Assembly: GCA_038087015.1 (NCBI GenBank)
Contig: JASBNA010000002.1
Coordinates: forward strand, 1,488,001 to 1,552,000
Direction of reading: 5' to 3'
DNA length: 64,000 nucleotides
DNA from: Cerrena zonata
Lineage: Eukaryota; Basidiomycota; Agaricomycetes; Polyporales; Cerrenaceae
Positions 22,558-36,391 of the stretch are shown one piece after another. Made by a program: the position numbers and the translations under genes. The notes beneath the pieces are model-generated. The model was not told the origin of the DNA, did no database searches, and was given only the letters and a program-made list of their open reading frames with translations. Positions within the stretch are counted from its first letter, which is position 1; every line of letters starts with the position of its first letter.

Positions 22558-25500
22558 TTAGTTCCCTTTTGTTTGGGCCTCGAGTTGTTGTTGGGTAAGG
22601 CGCTCCACGTCTTCTTTCAGTCTGCAAGTAAAGGCGCGTATTAAGTAAAAGGAATGACGGAAGGGCACACGAGTAGATAAGTTAAGGTAATGTGGAAACA
22701 GTCCAGTGCAATGTCCGGGTGCAAATGCAAACGCAAATAATGAGGGTCAGGAAGGAATAAAAAAGGGAGTTATCATAGAAATTAAAATAGTCCATAAATC
22801 ACGGCCAGCGTGACAATTCCACCAACAAAACTTTTGAGTCCAAAGAGTCGAACATACCGTGTAATTTGATCTTGACTCTCTTCCTGGTCCTGCTCAAGAT
22901 ATTGAATCTCCATAGTCTTACGAGAGAGATCCTGGGCATATTCTTCATTCGCCCTACGCAAAGCTTCCAATTCCTGTTGCATCTGATGCATTTGGCGTTC
23001 GTGCTCGGCCTGGAGATCGTAGAGTTTCAGGTTGTGAGCCTCGTGTGTCTTCTGCAAGTCCTCCCTAGTAACGCTCGAGGTGCGAGCATGGGCTGTGCCA
23101 TTGCCCTTGGGCGACCTCAGAGGGTCCACAGACATCGAAGCCTTAACCGTAGCGAGTTCACCCTGGAGGTCAGTCAGACGAGTCGCGAGCTCGTTCCTAT
23201 CCTTGTTGAGGAGCTCGAGCTCTTCTTGGTGGTTAGCACGGAGCTTGGTAACCTCCTCCGCACGACCTTTAGCCGCCTCTCGAGTTCCTTAGTGTGATTG
23301 AGAGAGATCTCGCGGAGAGAATCCTTCGTGGCCTGGAACATGTCGGTGAGAGCGGCGTGCTCATCACGAAGGTTGGAGAGATCCTTTGACAATTGAGTGA
23401 TAATCTCATCCTTGTCGCCCTTATCCATCGAATCCAAAGTCAGGTGGGCAGATGCGAGTTGACCTTTCACAGACTCGAGCTCCTGAGACACATGGTTAAG
23501 CGCAGCCTTGGACTTCGCAAGGTCGTCCTGGGTAGCCTTGAGCTCGAGAGTCTGGCTAGCGATTCGCTTTTCTTGAGCAGCACCCTGGGAACGTAATGCC
23601 TCTTCGTGCTCAGTCTTGAGGCTCGAGATGAGCGACTCGTGAGCATTTCGGAGTTGTTCCATAGTAGATTGAGATTCGGCGCGGAGAACCTGGAGATCTT
23701 GTCCGTGAACTGAGCCTGCCTCGTTCTAGAATGATCGTCAGTCTACGAGTCCAGAAGCTGTGAAATCGCGAGATTACCTTTGCACGCTCGAATGCTTCCT
23801 TGAGAAGCTCTTCGTGTTCAGCCTTGACTTCATCAACTTTAGCATTATATTTTGACTCTTGACTCTGTGTGAAGACGTCAGTAATGTCTTCTCATGTTAG
23901 ATAACTAGATACTACCTCCAACTCCACATTGATACGTTGAATCTCGGCTGAAAGCTCGTCTTGTTTCGACTGGTGAAGCTGCTCGAGTTCTTGGAGTTGA
24001 CGACTGTGCTCTTCGGTCTGAGCCTCGAGCTGGGCCTTAGTCGACTCCAAGGTCGCCAAAGCAGTTTCGTGGTCGGCACGGGCTTGTTCAACTTGTTGGG
24101 TCAAAGTAGCAATTTGTTGCTGAAGTTCCTCGACTTGCAAAGCATTGGTTGAAGCAACAGCGACTGCAGCTGCCGTAAGCTCAGCCTCTTTGGCTGCACC
24201 AGCATCCTTTGCTTCCTGAACAGATGCAGTAACTTGTGCCAGTTCATCTTCGAGATCTTTGAGACGAGTCTGGTTCTTCGATCGCTCGTCATCACCTGTC
24301 TCTTGTTCCTCCTTCAGCTCCAAAATCTCGATCTCGAGTTCGGAGACTTTCGTCGCTTTCTCTTCGTTCTCCGTCTGGAGTTGAGTAATCTGAGCCTCTA
24401 ATGCGGAGACCTGAGCCGTCTTGCTCTCAAGATCTTGAATCTTCTCCTGAGCTTCCGATAGTGCCTGGGCATGTTCAGCATTGAGCTTCTGGAGCTCAGC
24501 CTGGATGGCAGTAAGGTCGGCCTGAGCCTTCACCAACGCATCGTGCTCGATTGCGGCAGAAGCAGCAACAGATGAAGACGCGTCTGAGGTAGCACGAAGC
24601 GCCTCAAGATTGTCCTTCGCAGATGTGACTTCCGATTCGAGTGTAGCAATTTGTGCCTGAAGACTCTGAACAAGCTCCGTCTGGGTCGCACTTGCGATTT
24701 TCGCAGCTTGCAACTACAAATGGGGAGGGAAAGTCAACATGAGAGCCCTGAATTGGATATACCCTACTCTCACCTCATTCCTTACATCGTCTAGGGCAGA
24801 GTCACCACTCGCACGCTCAGATTGCAGGGACTCGAGCTGTTGCTTGAGCTCTGCCAGTTGGGATTCAGCGGAGGCTTTGGCATTTTCCAGTTCTTGAGCA
24901 GCAGCTTGCTTGGCTTCAACGTCGGCTTGCAGAGATTCCAAGGAAAGCTTCAAGGCGCCTACTTCAGCCTCAAGTGAAGCAGCTGCCTCAGTCTTGCTCG
25001 CCAGCGAAGCGGTAGCCTCGGTCAGCTAAAAACGATGTCAATATACTTTAAGCAATCCTAGGTTGTGTACTGTGTACTGACCTTGGATTGCAAATCCTGG
25101 ACGGCCTTGCTGTCATCCCGAACTTCCTTGATAGATGTGATGGATCCAGCCCTGGTAGCGGGCTTGCCCGTGGCTGCACTAGCAGCGCGGTTTGCGGTAG
25201 TGGAGTTTGCAAGCGCTGTTCTCGCAGCAGTCGTTGGCGCACGCTTTACGCCTTCAACGCTAACAGATGCTTTTGGACGAGCTGAAGCCGAAGACTTCAG
25301 CGAACTGACAGAATCGGGGCGAGCTGGGACAGTCGTCGGCGACTTTGCCCCGGCAGCAGCAGTTCTTGACGCAGCAGCCGATGAAGCAGTGGTAGGCTTC
25401 GCTGGAACCATAGAGGCTCTGCGAGTAGGTGCAGGTGCAGGAGTTGCATTGGTCGTCGCTTTCCTGGCCGGAGGAGGCATACTTGTCCTAGAACCAGTTG

Positions 25501-26075
25501 TAGGAGCTGCGCTAGACGTTTTCCTGAGTGTTGAGGTTGCAGTTGCGGGTTTGGTGGCAGTAGCAGATGATGAAGCGGAAGCCTTCGATGCACCTGTAGG
25601 CGCAGCCTTCACCGAGCCAGCACCGAACGTGCCAGAGTTGAGAACCTACGTTATCAGGAAATACGAAGATGAATTAAATACACGTTGTGCTCGTGCCAGG
25701 TGGATGTACACGTACTTTCTTCACTATCGGGTTGGTTGAACCGGCCGCGGGTTTGCCTCCTGACCTTACAGATACGGAAGCTCTGGGTTTGGCGGGTGAT
25801 GTAGGTACAGCTTTCTTCACCTCAGGTTCTGGTGCAGGTGCAGGTGCAGGTTCAGCAGTTTCCGCCGCACCGTTGGCAGCAGGTTCCACAGGCTCTCCAT
25901 CCGCAGCCGGTGCTGTTGTCGCTTCCTCTGATGGTATATCTGCAGGAGTCGGTTCTTCACCATCATTTACCTCATGTTCAGGATGTGACTCTGTGGTAGG
26001 CGTGGTCTCAGTTTCTGGAACAGTGTCGCGTTCCTCGACAGCAGCGACCGGTGGTTGTGTCTCAATTTCGGCCAT
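22558..26075 (-). CDS. Large coiled-coil protein with Ala/Pro/Ser-rich N terminus
   Basis: At least seven exons from ATG 26075 (26075-25716, 25645-25082, 25025-24774, 24713-23916, 23864-23778, then 23725 onward). The first 300 residues are acidic, then basic and Ala/Pro/Ser/Thr-rich (RTSMPPPARKATT, RRASMVPAKPTT), a composition seen in microtubule-associated proteins. The remaining 700 or so residues are near-continuous heptad coiled coil (KLSLESLQADVEAKQAA, QLQTENEEKATKVSELEIEI). I do not recognise the family. The frame breaks near 23279-23284, where one base seems missing. The spliced end reads RLKEDVERLTQQQLEAQ and stops at 22558; retaining the last intron (22622-22857) gives a hydrophobic tail that stops at 22782. 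Confidence 0.75.
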
Positions 26076-26393
26076 TAGGGTAGAGCAGTACTATAGATAA
26101 GGAACTGCGATAATGCCAGCCACAGTAGTGGGTATCAAGATGAGAAGGAGTGAACAAAAGCCAGCGAGAAGTGGACACTGGATTGCTAGTAGTTCGGAGC
26201 GCGCGTTGGCGCCCGCAATCTTTCGCAGCGCTAACCGAGAATAGTATGACATTGTTACATTTCTAATATGTAGTAACAGTGTTCTAACCCGCATAGACTC
26301 CTTTCGGGATACGTACAATATTTACTCTAGGGTCTACAATTACATTACATACAGACAGTCTTTCTCGTTCTAGGCCTGCATCGTTTCTGTTCA
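26076..26393. other. Intergenic, coiled-coil gene promoter
   Basis: A 318-base spacer upstream of the coiled-coil gene and downstream of the Shb17-like gene, both on the minus strand. Nothing else recognised. Confidence 0.4.
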
Positions 26394-27469
26394 TCATGCC
26401 ACGTGCGCATACAAATTCAAAGCGTTCAAAGCAGGTTCCAGCAAGTTGCGGTGATTGTAACCGAGGATTGCAATCTGTGGGATACGTCAGTGGCTATAAT
26501 GGGGGAATCCGGGGAACCAATACTTACACCCGCTGGTTCGACATTGAAATGAGTGCCTAAGAATATGACTGTTAGAGCAGCATATGGAAGATGTCATAGG
26601 TTACCAACCGAGAGACAGTGGGAAGTTGATCCATCGAGAAATAAAGACACGGTTGAAGTGTCCATGCGCTACGATGACAACGTCTCGCGAACCTTCGCCT
26701 TTCTCGAGCCATTTGCGGTGGTGTTCACGAACCTATGGATCATATCATCAAAAATCGCGGGAAAGACCGGTAGGTAAAGCATACATGCCTGTTGAATCAC
26801 GTTATCGACACGGTAGCACATTTCTTGAGTGCTTTCGCCACCCGGACATCCGTCTTTCCAGATAGCCCAGCCGGGGTTGCGTGCTTGAATTTCTGAAGGT
26901 AAAAGTCCTTCATAATCGCCGTAATCCCATTCTCTTGCGGACTCCGTGGTAACATGGGGAGGCTTCGCATCAGAGAGATGGTCGAATAACAAATGGAAAG
27001 TCTTGTGAGCTCGGATCCGGGGAGAAACGAAGACCATGCAAATGTTTTTCGGGTCGATAACCTCTAGATGGTGGGATCATTAGACCATGAACGGTCACAT
27101 TTCGATCAATGGGGACATGTTGAACATACTTCCTTCGCCGACTAATTGCAATGCCCTTTGGGCAGTTTGAGCCTCTCCCCTAGCAGTTAGGGGAATATCT
27201 GTACGACCGGTCTGAAAGTAACCGGAAAATTAATCGAAGGAACATGTCGAACACGGATGGAACTAACATGACGACTGGGGGCACGTTGAGGAGGACTGAT
27301 TAGCTATGATAGCAGTCATCCAAGCAATGCCTGACTAACCCATTGAGAGACCACTCTGTCTCTCCTGAAAAATGTTATTGGTATTGGAGATATCTCACAA
27401 ATACAAATCCGTAAACATACCATGACGAATCAGGAAGAGTCTCGGCATCGGACGATCACTTGTTGACAT
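26394..27469 (-). CDS. Histidine phosphatase, Shb17-like (sedoheptulose bisphosphatase type), 223 aa
   Basis: Eight exons (27469-27421, 27364-27340, 27274-27268, 27211-27130, 27063-26789, 26732-26609, 26556-26528, 26474-26394) sum to 224 codons. The catalytic LIRHGETEWS and the second His in VIVAHGHF are both present. They are joined by NGRHTGRTDIPLTARGEA, VFVSPRIRAHKTF and EWDYGDYEG with WAIWKDGCPGGES. This set resembles yeast Shb17, which hydrolyses sedoheptulose-1,7-bisphosphate in riboneogenesis. Substrate is inferred from family likeness; a general phosphoglycerate-mutase-like phosphatase is the alternative. Exon three is only 7 bases, and the intron 26733-26788 begins with GC. Confidence 0.85.
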
Positions 27470-28595
27470 CTTTGCGCTCAGAGTGACGGGGATAGGAGAA
27501 AGACTCTGGTTATGCGTCTCTGTTCAAAAGTGGAGAGTACTTATAGCAATTTTGACCATGATTTCATCGATGCCGTAGGACCCCGGTCTCTTCTTTCAGT
27601 CTTTTATCTCCGTCAGTGTCAAAGTATGGACAACCTACGGCGATCGTGAGAGATGTAACCTGAACGGGACATTCAAGTAGATGTTTAGGTTCAAGAACTT
27701 TAAATAAGCCAAGAGGTGTGTCCTATGAATATGGTTGGACTCGGACATGGGATGGGTTTACGGCACGAAGCCGAAGGAAGATCTTTCGGATATCAAGTCT
27801 AAGATATCAGGAGAAATAACTCTGTCGTTACATCTTGATGCAACTCATTCGTGGGGATTCGATGCACGGACGAGGCAGCTCGAGCTCCCCTACATCAGAT
27901 GTCCTTGTTGCGTGTCCTTTAAAGTATTGTACGAGCTAGTCATGTCACTTTTCTGTGGCGGACACAAGGACGAGAGCAACGTCCGAAACATCAAAAGGCG
28001 TAAAGCGCTGATTCAATGATGGACATTTAGGCCAGCATCGGTGAACGGAACAGCTCGAGCGGGATGCGGGCTATACTAGGACTATACGAACGAAGAGAAG
28101 AGCTGTATAGCAGGCTAGGAGCAGACAATTGAGAAGGCACTGAGAGAGCTTTAGAACGGACGAGCTATGGGAGGATCGGGCGTGAGAAAGCGGGCTGTGG
28201 TAGGAGTGGTAACGCCTAAGAGGACTGAGAAGGATCACGGACGACCTGAAGGCTCTATATACATCGCAGGCCATCAGTACAGCAATCCTATTCTCCTCTC
28301 TCTATAGCCCTTCTTCGCTCTCCTCTTGCAGCTCGGTCCACGCGGATTACACGGTGCTCGAAATTCCATCTCACAGTAAGCCAAACCTTGTCTATTTCCT
28401 GTTTCTGTCGACACCCACACTTATCGCCTTGCAATATCTTCCCGCTGTCCAACCTGCCGCTTTGAATCACGTACTCTCACCTTCTCCTTCGTGGCTACCC
28501 GTTTTCACAACCAGTTTCTCTGTTACGACTCACTCACACGAAATCCTCGACATCTCAAGTCAGTTTTACGATAGATATTCTTCTGAATACGCAGA
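27470..28595. other. Gene-free 1.1 kb, divergent promoters of SHB17-like and RAC1
   Basis: An AGCTCGAGC/GAGCTC-rich stretch lies near 27873-28055, and a TATA-like CTATATAC near 28252. A CT-rich region 28280-28595 is probably the RAC1 5' UTR. A 94-codon plus frame at 27735-28019 lacks family features. Confidence 0.4.
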
Positions 28596-29570
<975 letters not shown>

Positions 29571-30601
29571 TTTTAGTCGGACACATAGAAAGGGATCGCA
29601 GGGCCCTGCCTCGATGCCAACGACTGTCGTGACCTTTACGAATTTACACCCATTTACGACTCGGACGCCCGCCTTACAGCACAAATCCACTTTTAACACT
29701 AACCAATCGAACATTACAGACATGCCCTGTGTCTCTGTTACATTGCTTCAAGAGACTCTTTGCACGGTGATATCCCTGTTCGATGGTCTATTCCTCTTTC
29801 CTTCCTTTGTATTGTGTTGCATGCGTATTGGAGATATCATATTGCTTTTTTCGATCAGCTTATTGTTGCAATCACTGTGTGCGGAGTTTCCGGGCCTGAA
29901 AGTAAGGTGTGAAGCTGGCAATAGAAGATGATAGACGCAAGGTGTTGGACAGTGAACTTTGAGCAATTGCATCTTGGCAAGCACCAAGTGCCACAGAGGG
30001 CTTTATCGCTGTGTGCCAACATGGTCTCACTGTACGCGGGAGTGATTGTCAGGTACGGATGAACAGCAAAAAACATTCGCAGGGAAAAGCGCCGGGTGGT
30101 GGTGGATATGTCCCTGGTCTGGTCAGTGATCAGGCCCTCAGGGACGTCCATCACAAGGACTGTCCGCTCTCACTCGTTCAGCTTGTCTCCTCCCGAGTCC
30201 TCGCCGTCGTCGTTCTCTCTCTTTTACTCACGTTCTTTACCCTCAGGAGCCTTCTTTTCGTCGGCAAGGGGCTTCTATACCCACTCCCCGGCCTTTACGT
30301 CGGCCCAAGCCATTCCAGACGTCACGGTAAATACATAACGTATTTCATCTCGACGCTTGCGGTATCTCGAACCGTTGCTGCCGGAGACCAGACGTATTCC
30401 GAAGACGATCCCTGGACATATCTTGGGTGTCATCACAGGCGAAGTTAGGTTTTGTAGTACAGACTTCAGGGTTGATATGCGCATTCCTAGCAGTGCATCA
30501 ATACATCACCATCTTGACGGATTTGAGACAGTACGCCCTAAGTTTTCTCTCATTCATATAGCCACAATCTCTCTGACACTCATGTCCGTACTACCCAAGA
30601 C
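29571..30601. other. 1 kb intergenic / long 5' UTR
   Basis: RAC1 3' flank and the upstream region of the next gene. Pyrimidine-rich tracts at 30180-30300 look like promoter or leader sequence. No supported coding frame. Confidence 0.4.
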
Positions 30602-33600
30602 ATGTCGGAATCTCAAGATGTCATCTATGACCCCTTGAACTCGCCTATCTCGTTACACAAACCACGGCCTTCGCTTACGACCAATGCCTCTGGACTGTCA
30701 TTCAATACTGTCACAACTGGCGGCTTCTCAAGACTTTCCCACTTCCCACCACCCCCCGTCGGCGTACCCATCAGTCCATTCGAAGCTGCCTTGTTTCCTC
30801 CCAACACTCATGACGTCCCTTCCAAGTATCTCGCGACCCCTCCCGACACACCCAAGGCTTTAAAGCCTATCCCTGATTCCATGCCCATGCCGGCTGTACC
30901 TATTTCTCCTGGCTCCATTTCCTCTAGCGCTACATTTTCCCCCACTGGCAAGAGGCCAGCATTTGCAGCACGTCAACTACCCTCGCCCCCGACCGCTAAC
31001 TTCCCTCAATCCGTATCTTCGCCACCGCATACACCAGCTTTCTCTACCTTCTCTGGCACTGGTACATCTCTATCACATCCTGCCCCAAATGATTGGCACG
31101 AAGGGTCATCCAGTATTGGTCTGGACACGTTCTCAGATCGAGTGTTGCCAACACAATTCTTGACAGAACTCCTCAGCACAAGCACAGAGGCTCCTCCGCG
31201 CTACAAGCGTGACCCATATGAAGCCTCAGTTGTTAGTGACATGTTCAGTGCAGAGTCAGTTATCACTTATCCTCCTCGAAGAGTGTACACGGATTCGCAG
31301 CCTGGGACACCCCAATCTCCCCTACAGCTTCCACCACCAGCACATCCGCCACCTGAATCTTCCAGATCACTCTCACCCCGTTCAGGGCCTTCCCCTCTAT
31401 CTTTGGCCTCGCCTCATCATGATACTGGCCGAACCACTCCCTTCTCTGATAGAACCTATCACACGGAGACTGTTGAATCATACACAACAAACAGTCATCA
31501 GCCCGCAGCTGTACATGTGGCCACCTATACCCGGATGGGTGCTATTGGTGTAGAACGTGCTGAGGCTCGTTCGATGTCATTATCTGACAGCGTTGTGCAC
31601 AGTATACAGTCGGTAGGTAGCTCGACCCCGCTCGTGCAACAGTTCCAAAGACAAGACACCATTCAAGAGGTCATTGGAGAATATGACTATTCACCAGGTC
31701 CCTCAACGCCAAGAGAGAGACCGAAACGTGAACGCCGTCAGTCGGCGCATTCAAGCAAGAGTTATGTTTCATCGCTCATGACTCGGTTATCGCATTCTAC
31801 TGGCGAGCGCAGGTCGCTGAAACCGGCGCAGTGGTTTCGTAAGAAGCCCCTCCCTCCTGTGCCAAAACTTCCAGATCTTTCAATAGTTCAGGAAGCAGAA
31901 ACTCGAAAACAGGAAGCTTCACTGCCCCTGCCGGACCTTGTTAACCGTGCCCATACTCTACAACAGATGCTTGACAATGGTCATCGACCACATCAAAGTC
32001 AAATCAACGTTACCCTATCTGCTGGAATGAAGCCGGAATATCCATCGTTTCAGCCAGACGGGTTTGCAGGCGCCAGCAATTTTGGTGGCGTACGGAACAG
32101 CGGTGCTGCTGCTCATCGTAGCTTCATCCGAGAACGACGGACTCGTTCTCAAGAACTCAGAACCACACAGTGGAGCCCTCCAGATACTCCTCCTCTCAAA
32201 ACCAGATTCCTCGCTACCCCGAGGAAGAAGAAATTCTGGGTCATCGTTGGAATTGTCGCTCTTTTGATTGTTGTTGCTGTCGCTGTTTCGGTCGGTGTGG
32301 CGGTGGGCAAGAACCACCAACCAGACCCTGATTGTGCTCGTGGTTTTACGGGAAACAAATGTTCACTAAGTAAGCTACCAGCTTGAAGTTCCAAGTTTCG
32401 GACCGATGGACTAATCGTGACTGTAGATGCCACCTGTGTATGCACCCCCACGCCCTCTGGACAGTGTAATCAGGTTGCACAAAGTTTGCTGGATTTGCTT
32501 CCCACACTCAATGATTCTTTTTCCTTGTCGTTCACTCCGTCGTCTTTGTCAACCGCCATCTGGCAAGCACAGGGAGCTCCAGGCAACGATTGTTCCAAAC
32601 AGGCACTTCTCGTTGACGTCTCAGCGTTGGATAACTCGACGTCTCCAAATCGGTTGCGATGGACCCAAACTGCGCTCCTATGGGACTTGGTACAGTCAGA
32701 AAATGTGGCGGATGTGAATACTCTCCAGAAGTTCGTGAACAAAGCGCCTTGGACATCACTGAGTAGCTCAGATGGTGCTACTACTGAGTCTGCTTCGCAG
32801 TTCACCACAACAGTCTCTGGTTATCAGTTCAACTTTGCTGCACAGACGGTCACACCCCCATCAGGAACGTTCACTGATATCGGACAACCGAGCCAGGACC
32901 AAATCAGCCGAACAAATGATGTTTCTCGTGCTGCTCTGGATCGCATGTACTCTTTTGCATCTGGTAGGTGTCTTTCCCATGAATCCTGACAGCTATCCGT
33001 AACTAACCCTGTTCATAGCATCCTCAACGCAGCAAAAGAAGGCATTATCGAATTATTGGTCGGGTGTCTTGCAACAGGATCCTGACGATTTGAATGAATT
33101 TCTTTCAATTGTCAGTGGCTCATCGATTCTGCTCCCATTTGATGCCACCTTTTCGCCGAATGACAACCCCATCACCACTCTCATGACCAATTCGAGTTCA
33201 TCACCGTTCCCCCCACCGCTGGCTTGCTATCCCGGCCTGACAACCACTCAACTCCAATCGATTAACACCTTCGAATCGACTGTATTTGGTTTATCCACCG
33301 CTCCCTCAGCCTCCCAGTTTGACACGTCATGTTTTCCCAATCGCCCGATTTATGGCGTTCTCGACATCCTTCAACTTCGTCTCCCCTTCACAGATTCACA
33401 GACAGGCATTGCCAGGCAGGCGGCAGTTTTGAGCCGCGATGCCTCGAAACGTGCTGTTGTTTACAGTGGTCAAGTACTCAGCGCTTTCCCTGCGGTGAAC
33501 TCTACGAACATAACTGCCGTTACCACAGATCCTCGACGCTATGGGACCACCAACAATCTGAACCACGTTATGTTGGAATACCTGATTTCTATCAACGACG

Positions 33601-34028
33601 TCAATATTGCCATCGCACTAGCGAAATTTGTTTTGTCAAATCCTGCATTGCCTCCTGCCAGCAATAGTGCGCTGTTCTCGGCACTATCCTCACTTCCAGC
33701 TATTGAGGTCGCTGTTTTTGGTGACGTACATCCACCGGACGTTACCTCTGCGGTTTCATCGTTCTCAACACCCAATGGTGGGCTGTTTTTCGGCACATCT
33801 GCATCGTTATCGTTACGACAATGGACTATCAACGCAGCGCGGGGTTCTGTTGTATGGACGGACCTTGCTGTTTCTCCCGAGGTTGTTCGAGACAACTCGT
33901 TTGATGATACTGTCTTCAACTCAGTGTGGGACCCTGCCTTCACATTCTTCCATTCAACCAACACCGCTATCGTAAACACTAGCGTCATTGTCTCAGCCTT
34001 TAACACCGTGCAGAAGTTCACACCATGA
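30602..34028 (+). CDS. Large type II single-pass membrane protein, 1104 aa
   Basis: Exons 30602-32369, 32427-32963 and 33019-34028 sum to 1105 codons. The first 540 residues are Ser/Pro/Thr-rich and cytosolic (many SP/TP sites). Then RKKKFW precedes one strong helix (VIVGIVALLIVVAVAVSVGV). A small Cys cluster (CARGFTGNKC, CVCTPTPSGQC) of EGF-like or stalk type follows on the outside. The last 500 or so residues are a soluble outer domain with several N-x-S/T sites and no recognised fold. The positive residues before the helix support inside-N topology. Function unknown; a cell-surface or wall sensor is possible but not shown. Confidence 0.8.
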
Positions 34029-34576
34029 CGTGCTTGCACTGCTGTCCCTCTGGTCACTGCGTGTACCAAGAGATATTACTCTTCACATAATGCTCTCATC
34101 TATGTTGCTTCGCTTTCCTTTCGCATTCCATTGGATTTCATTTTTGGTATCACATCTTTTCATACATCTGGGACACATATTTTTTCAGTCCTTAGTCATT
34201 CGCATGTCAATCCCACATTCAGTTTTTTTGGTTTTTTCCCTACGTTTTCTGTAGTTTATGGGTTTTCTTCAGCATGAATACATTTCCGCAACACTCGCTA
34301 TGCACGACTCATACGTTTGTGTGATTATTGAGACATGGCCATATATGGCTCGCCTCCTGCCTAAAAAGGCAGCTGTGTACCCGTTGTGTATGCACGGAAT
34401 TTTGGGCGCTCACAACATAACTTGAAGTTGTTCCTCCACAGTGTCGACCTAGTAATAGGTTTTTGAAGCTGGCCACAATCACACTTAGAACTAGACCTTA
34501 CAGGACCAGTCTATCACTAACCCTCACACTGAATCGTAACATCTCTCGATTACTTCTCAGTCAGCGGCCTGTTAGG
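34029..34576. other. Intergenic, about 550 bases
   Basis: T-rich 3' flank (34130-34260) and the promoter/leader of the next gene. A mirror-like GCCATATATGGC lies at 34338-34349. An upstream frame open from 34463 lacks an ATG until 34577. Confidence 0.4.
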
Positions 34577-36391
34577 ATGTCAGAGGTGAAGACGAAGAAA
34601 CCTTATCAACCCACACCAGAACAAATCGCGCAGGCGGAAGCTCGCCGAATAAAGAAGGCGGCTCAGAAGGAAGCCCAAAAAGAGAAGGAGAGACAAGAAC
34701 AAGAAGAACGTGGACAAATCTTTCCTCGAGAATGGTTATCCATTGATCAACCTGAGCCAGAAAGCGTTACTGTGAAGGTGATGACATGGAATGTCAGTTA
34801 TTCTCTTATTGCATTTATTCTAGAAAAATCAACCGACTCTATCTTCGTTAGCTTCTCGCGCAGTGTCTAGTCCGTAAGTCCGTAACGGTTTGTTTTACAT
34901 GAGTTTAAGCTTAGAAAAGCAAATGCTTAGGTCGTGAACTCTTCCCGACCAGCAATTGCTTGAAAGCGGCTGAGCGTGAGCATATGATGTATCGCGAGAT
35001 CCTTTCACATCAAGCACATATTTGCTGCCTACAGGAATGTTCAGTTACAATCAGTGTAGTGTCCTAATTGACGTATTTGCTGTAGGAGGTTGACCGAACT
35101 GAGAAGCTCTTTCCCGTATTAGAGAAGGCCGGCTATAGTCACGTCTATGCAGCAGGTCCTCGCAAAAAGCACGGTTGCCTTATCGCATTCAAGAAGGACC
35201 TGTTCACTCTACTGAGCCATAAACTCATCTCATACGACGATCTGGAAGTCCGGAAATCCGGTGGTCCCACGGATTCGCGCGGCAGTAGTTTCAGAACAAA
35301 AAATATCGGCAACCTAGTGGCTCTTCAACGTACTTCCAAACTACAAGATGGTGTAATCGTTGCAACTAGCCATCTATTCTGGCATCCTTCGTATGTATTT
35401 CACTTTCATCCCCGAAGCAATGAATTAAACGTGTGACCGCTCATAGATATACATATGAGCGTACCAGGTACGGTGTTTCCGTGTCTCCGTGCGACGAGTC
35501 GTTTGAATAGATGATTTCTTTCAGACAAGCGGCGATAATTCTCCGCGAAGTAGTCAACTTTCGCAAAGAGCTTGGCAAAGAAGATTGGCCATGTGTAATT
35601 GCCGGAGGTGTGTATAGTATTTATACCCCATCTCCTCCGGTTACTAACCATTCCCTGCTTCCCCACTTCCGTCTAGACTTTAATTTTGCTCCAGATGACC
35701 CGGCATATTCATTACTTGTTGGCAACGGGATCCTACCTGAACAGTCAAAACGGCTAGCCTCTTCACGTGTTGTTCATGTTACGATAGACCCGAGTGTCCC
35801 TGTGACGACTAACAAGATGATGGGCGATGACGAAGAGGGAGGAGAAACCGACCCGGACAGGATTATAACAAATGCACGAGCTGCAGTCGAGGCTGATGGT
35901 TTACTGACAGACAATGAATTAGCCGACATGTTCAAATCATCCGGAACGGTATTCAGTACCTACGACCGAGGACTACGTCTATGTGAAAATATTGAAGAGT
36001 TCACATGTGGCGCGAGGCTGGGAATACCTCCCTCGAGGTTGGGTGGTTACGATCCGGTGTGGACAAGTTATACACATGTCAGTGAAATGAATTTCATTTG
36101 TGATTATGAGTGATACTCATTCTTTTTCAAACAGTACTGGAAGACAGTGCTAGGTAATTTCAACATTTATGCTTACATTGATCATGCTCTAAGTTGAACT
36201 AACTATCCATTTCAGATTACATTTTCGTCTTAGAACCGGCCGGATATCCAATTACAGTAAATGGATTGGCAAAACCTATTCCGACTACACACCTAGGACC
36301 TGGTTTACCTCAGAAAGGTATTTGTGGAAGCGATCACATCTCACTCTGTGCAGAATTGTCCTGGAGAGAAACGCCGGATACCTCCCCCTAG
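34577..36391 (+). CDS. Ngl2-like RNA exonuclease (endonuclease/exonuclease/phosphatase fold)
   Basis: A Ccr4/Ngl/Angel-type nuclease. A Lys/Gln-rich N terminus (KKAAQKEAQKEKERQEQEE) leads to VMTWNLLAQCLVR and ICCLQE with the metal-binding Glu. Later blocks are GCLIAFKK, VATSHLFWHP with the catalytic His, IAGDFNFAPDDPAYSLL with the catalytic Asp-Asn, DYIFVLEPAGYP and GICGSDHISLCAEL with the last Asp-His pair. Order and length match yeast Ngl2/Ngl3, which trim RNA 3' ends; Ngl2 acts in 5.8S rRNA processing. About eight exons, start ATG 34577, stop 36389-36391. One junction near 35035-35086 (after LQE) lacks a clean donor. A 21-base exon at 35450 or so encodes YTYERT. Confidence 0.85.

Noticed and set aside
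25065..25739. Plus-strand 224-codon frame
   Set aside because: Shadow of the Ala/Pro/Ser-rich exon of the coiled-coil gene on the other strand.
27735..28019. Plus-strand 94-codon frame
   Set aside because: No domain, poor start, and lies in the divergent promoter between the Shb17-like gene and RAC1.
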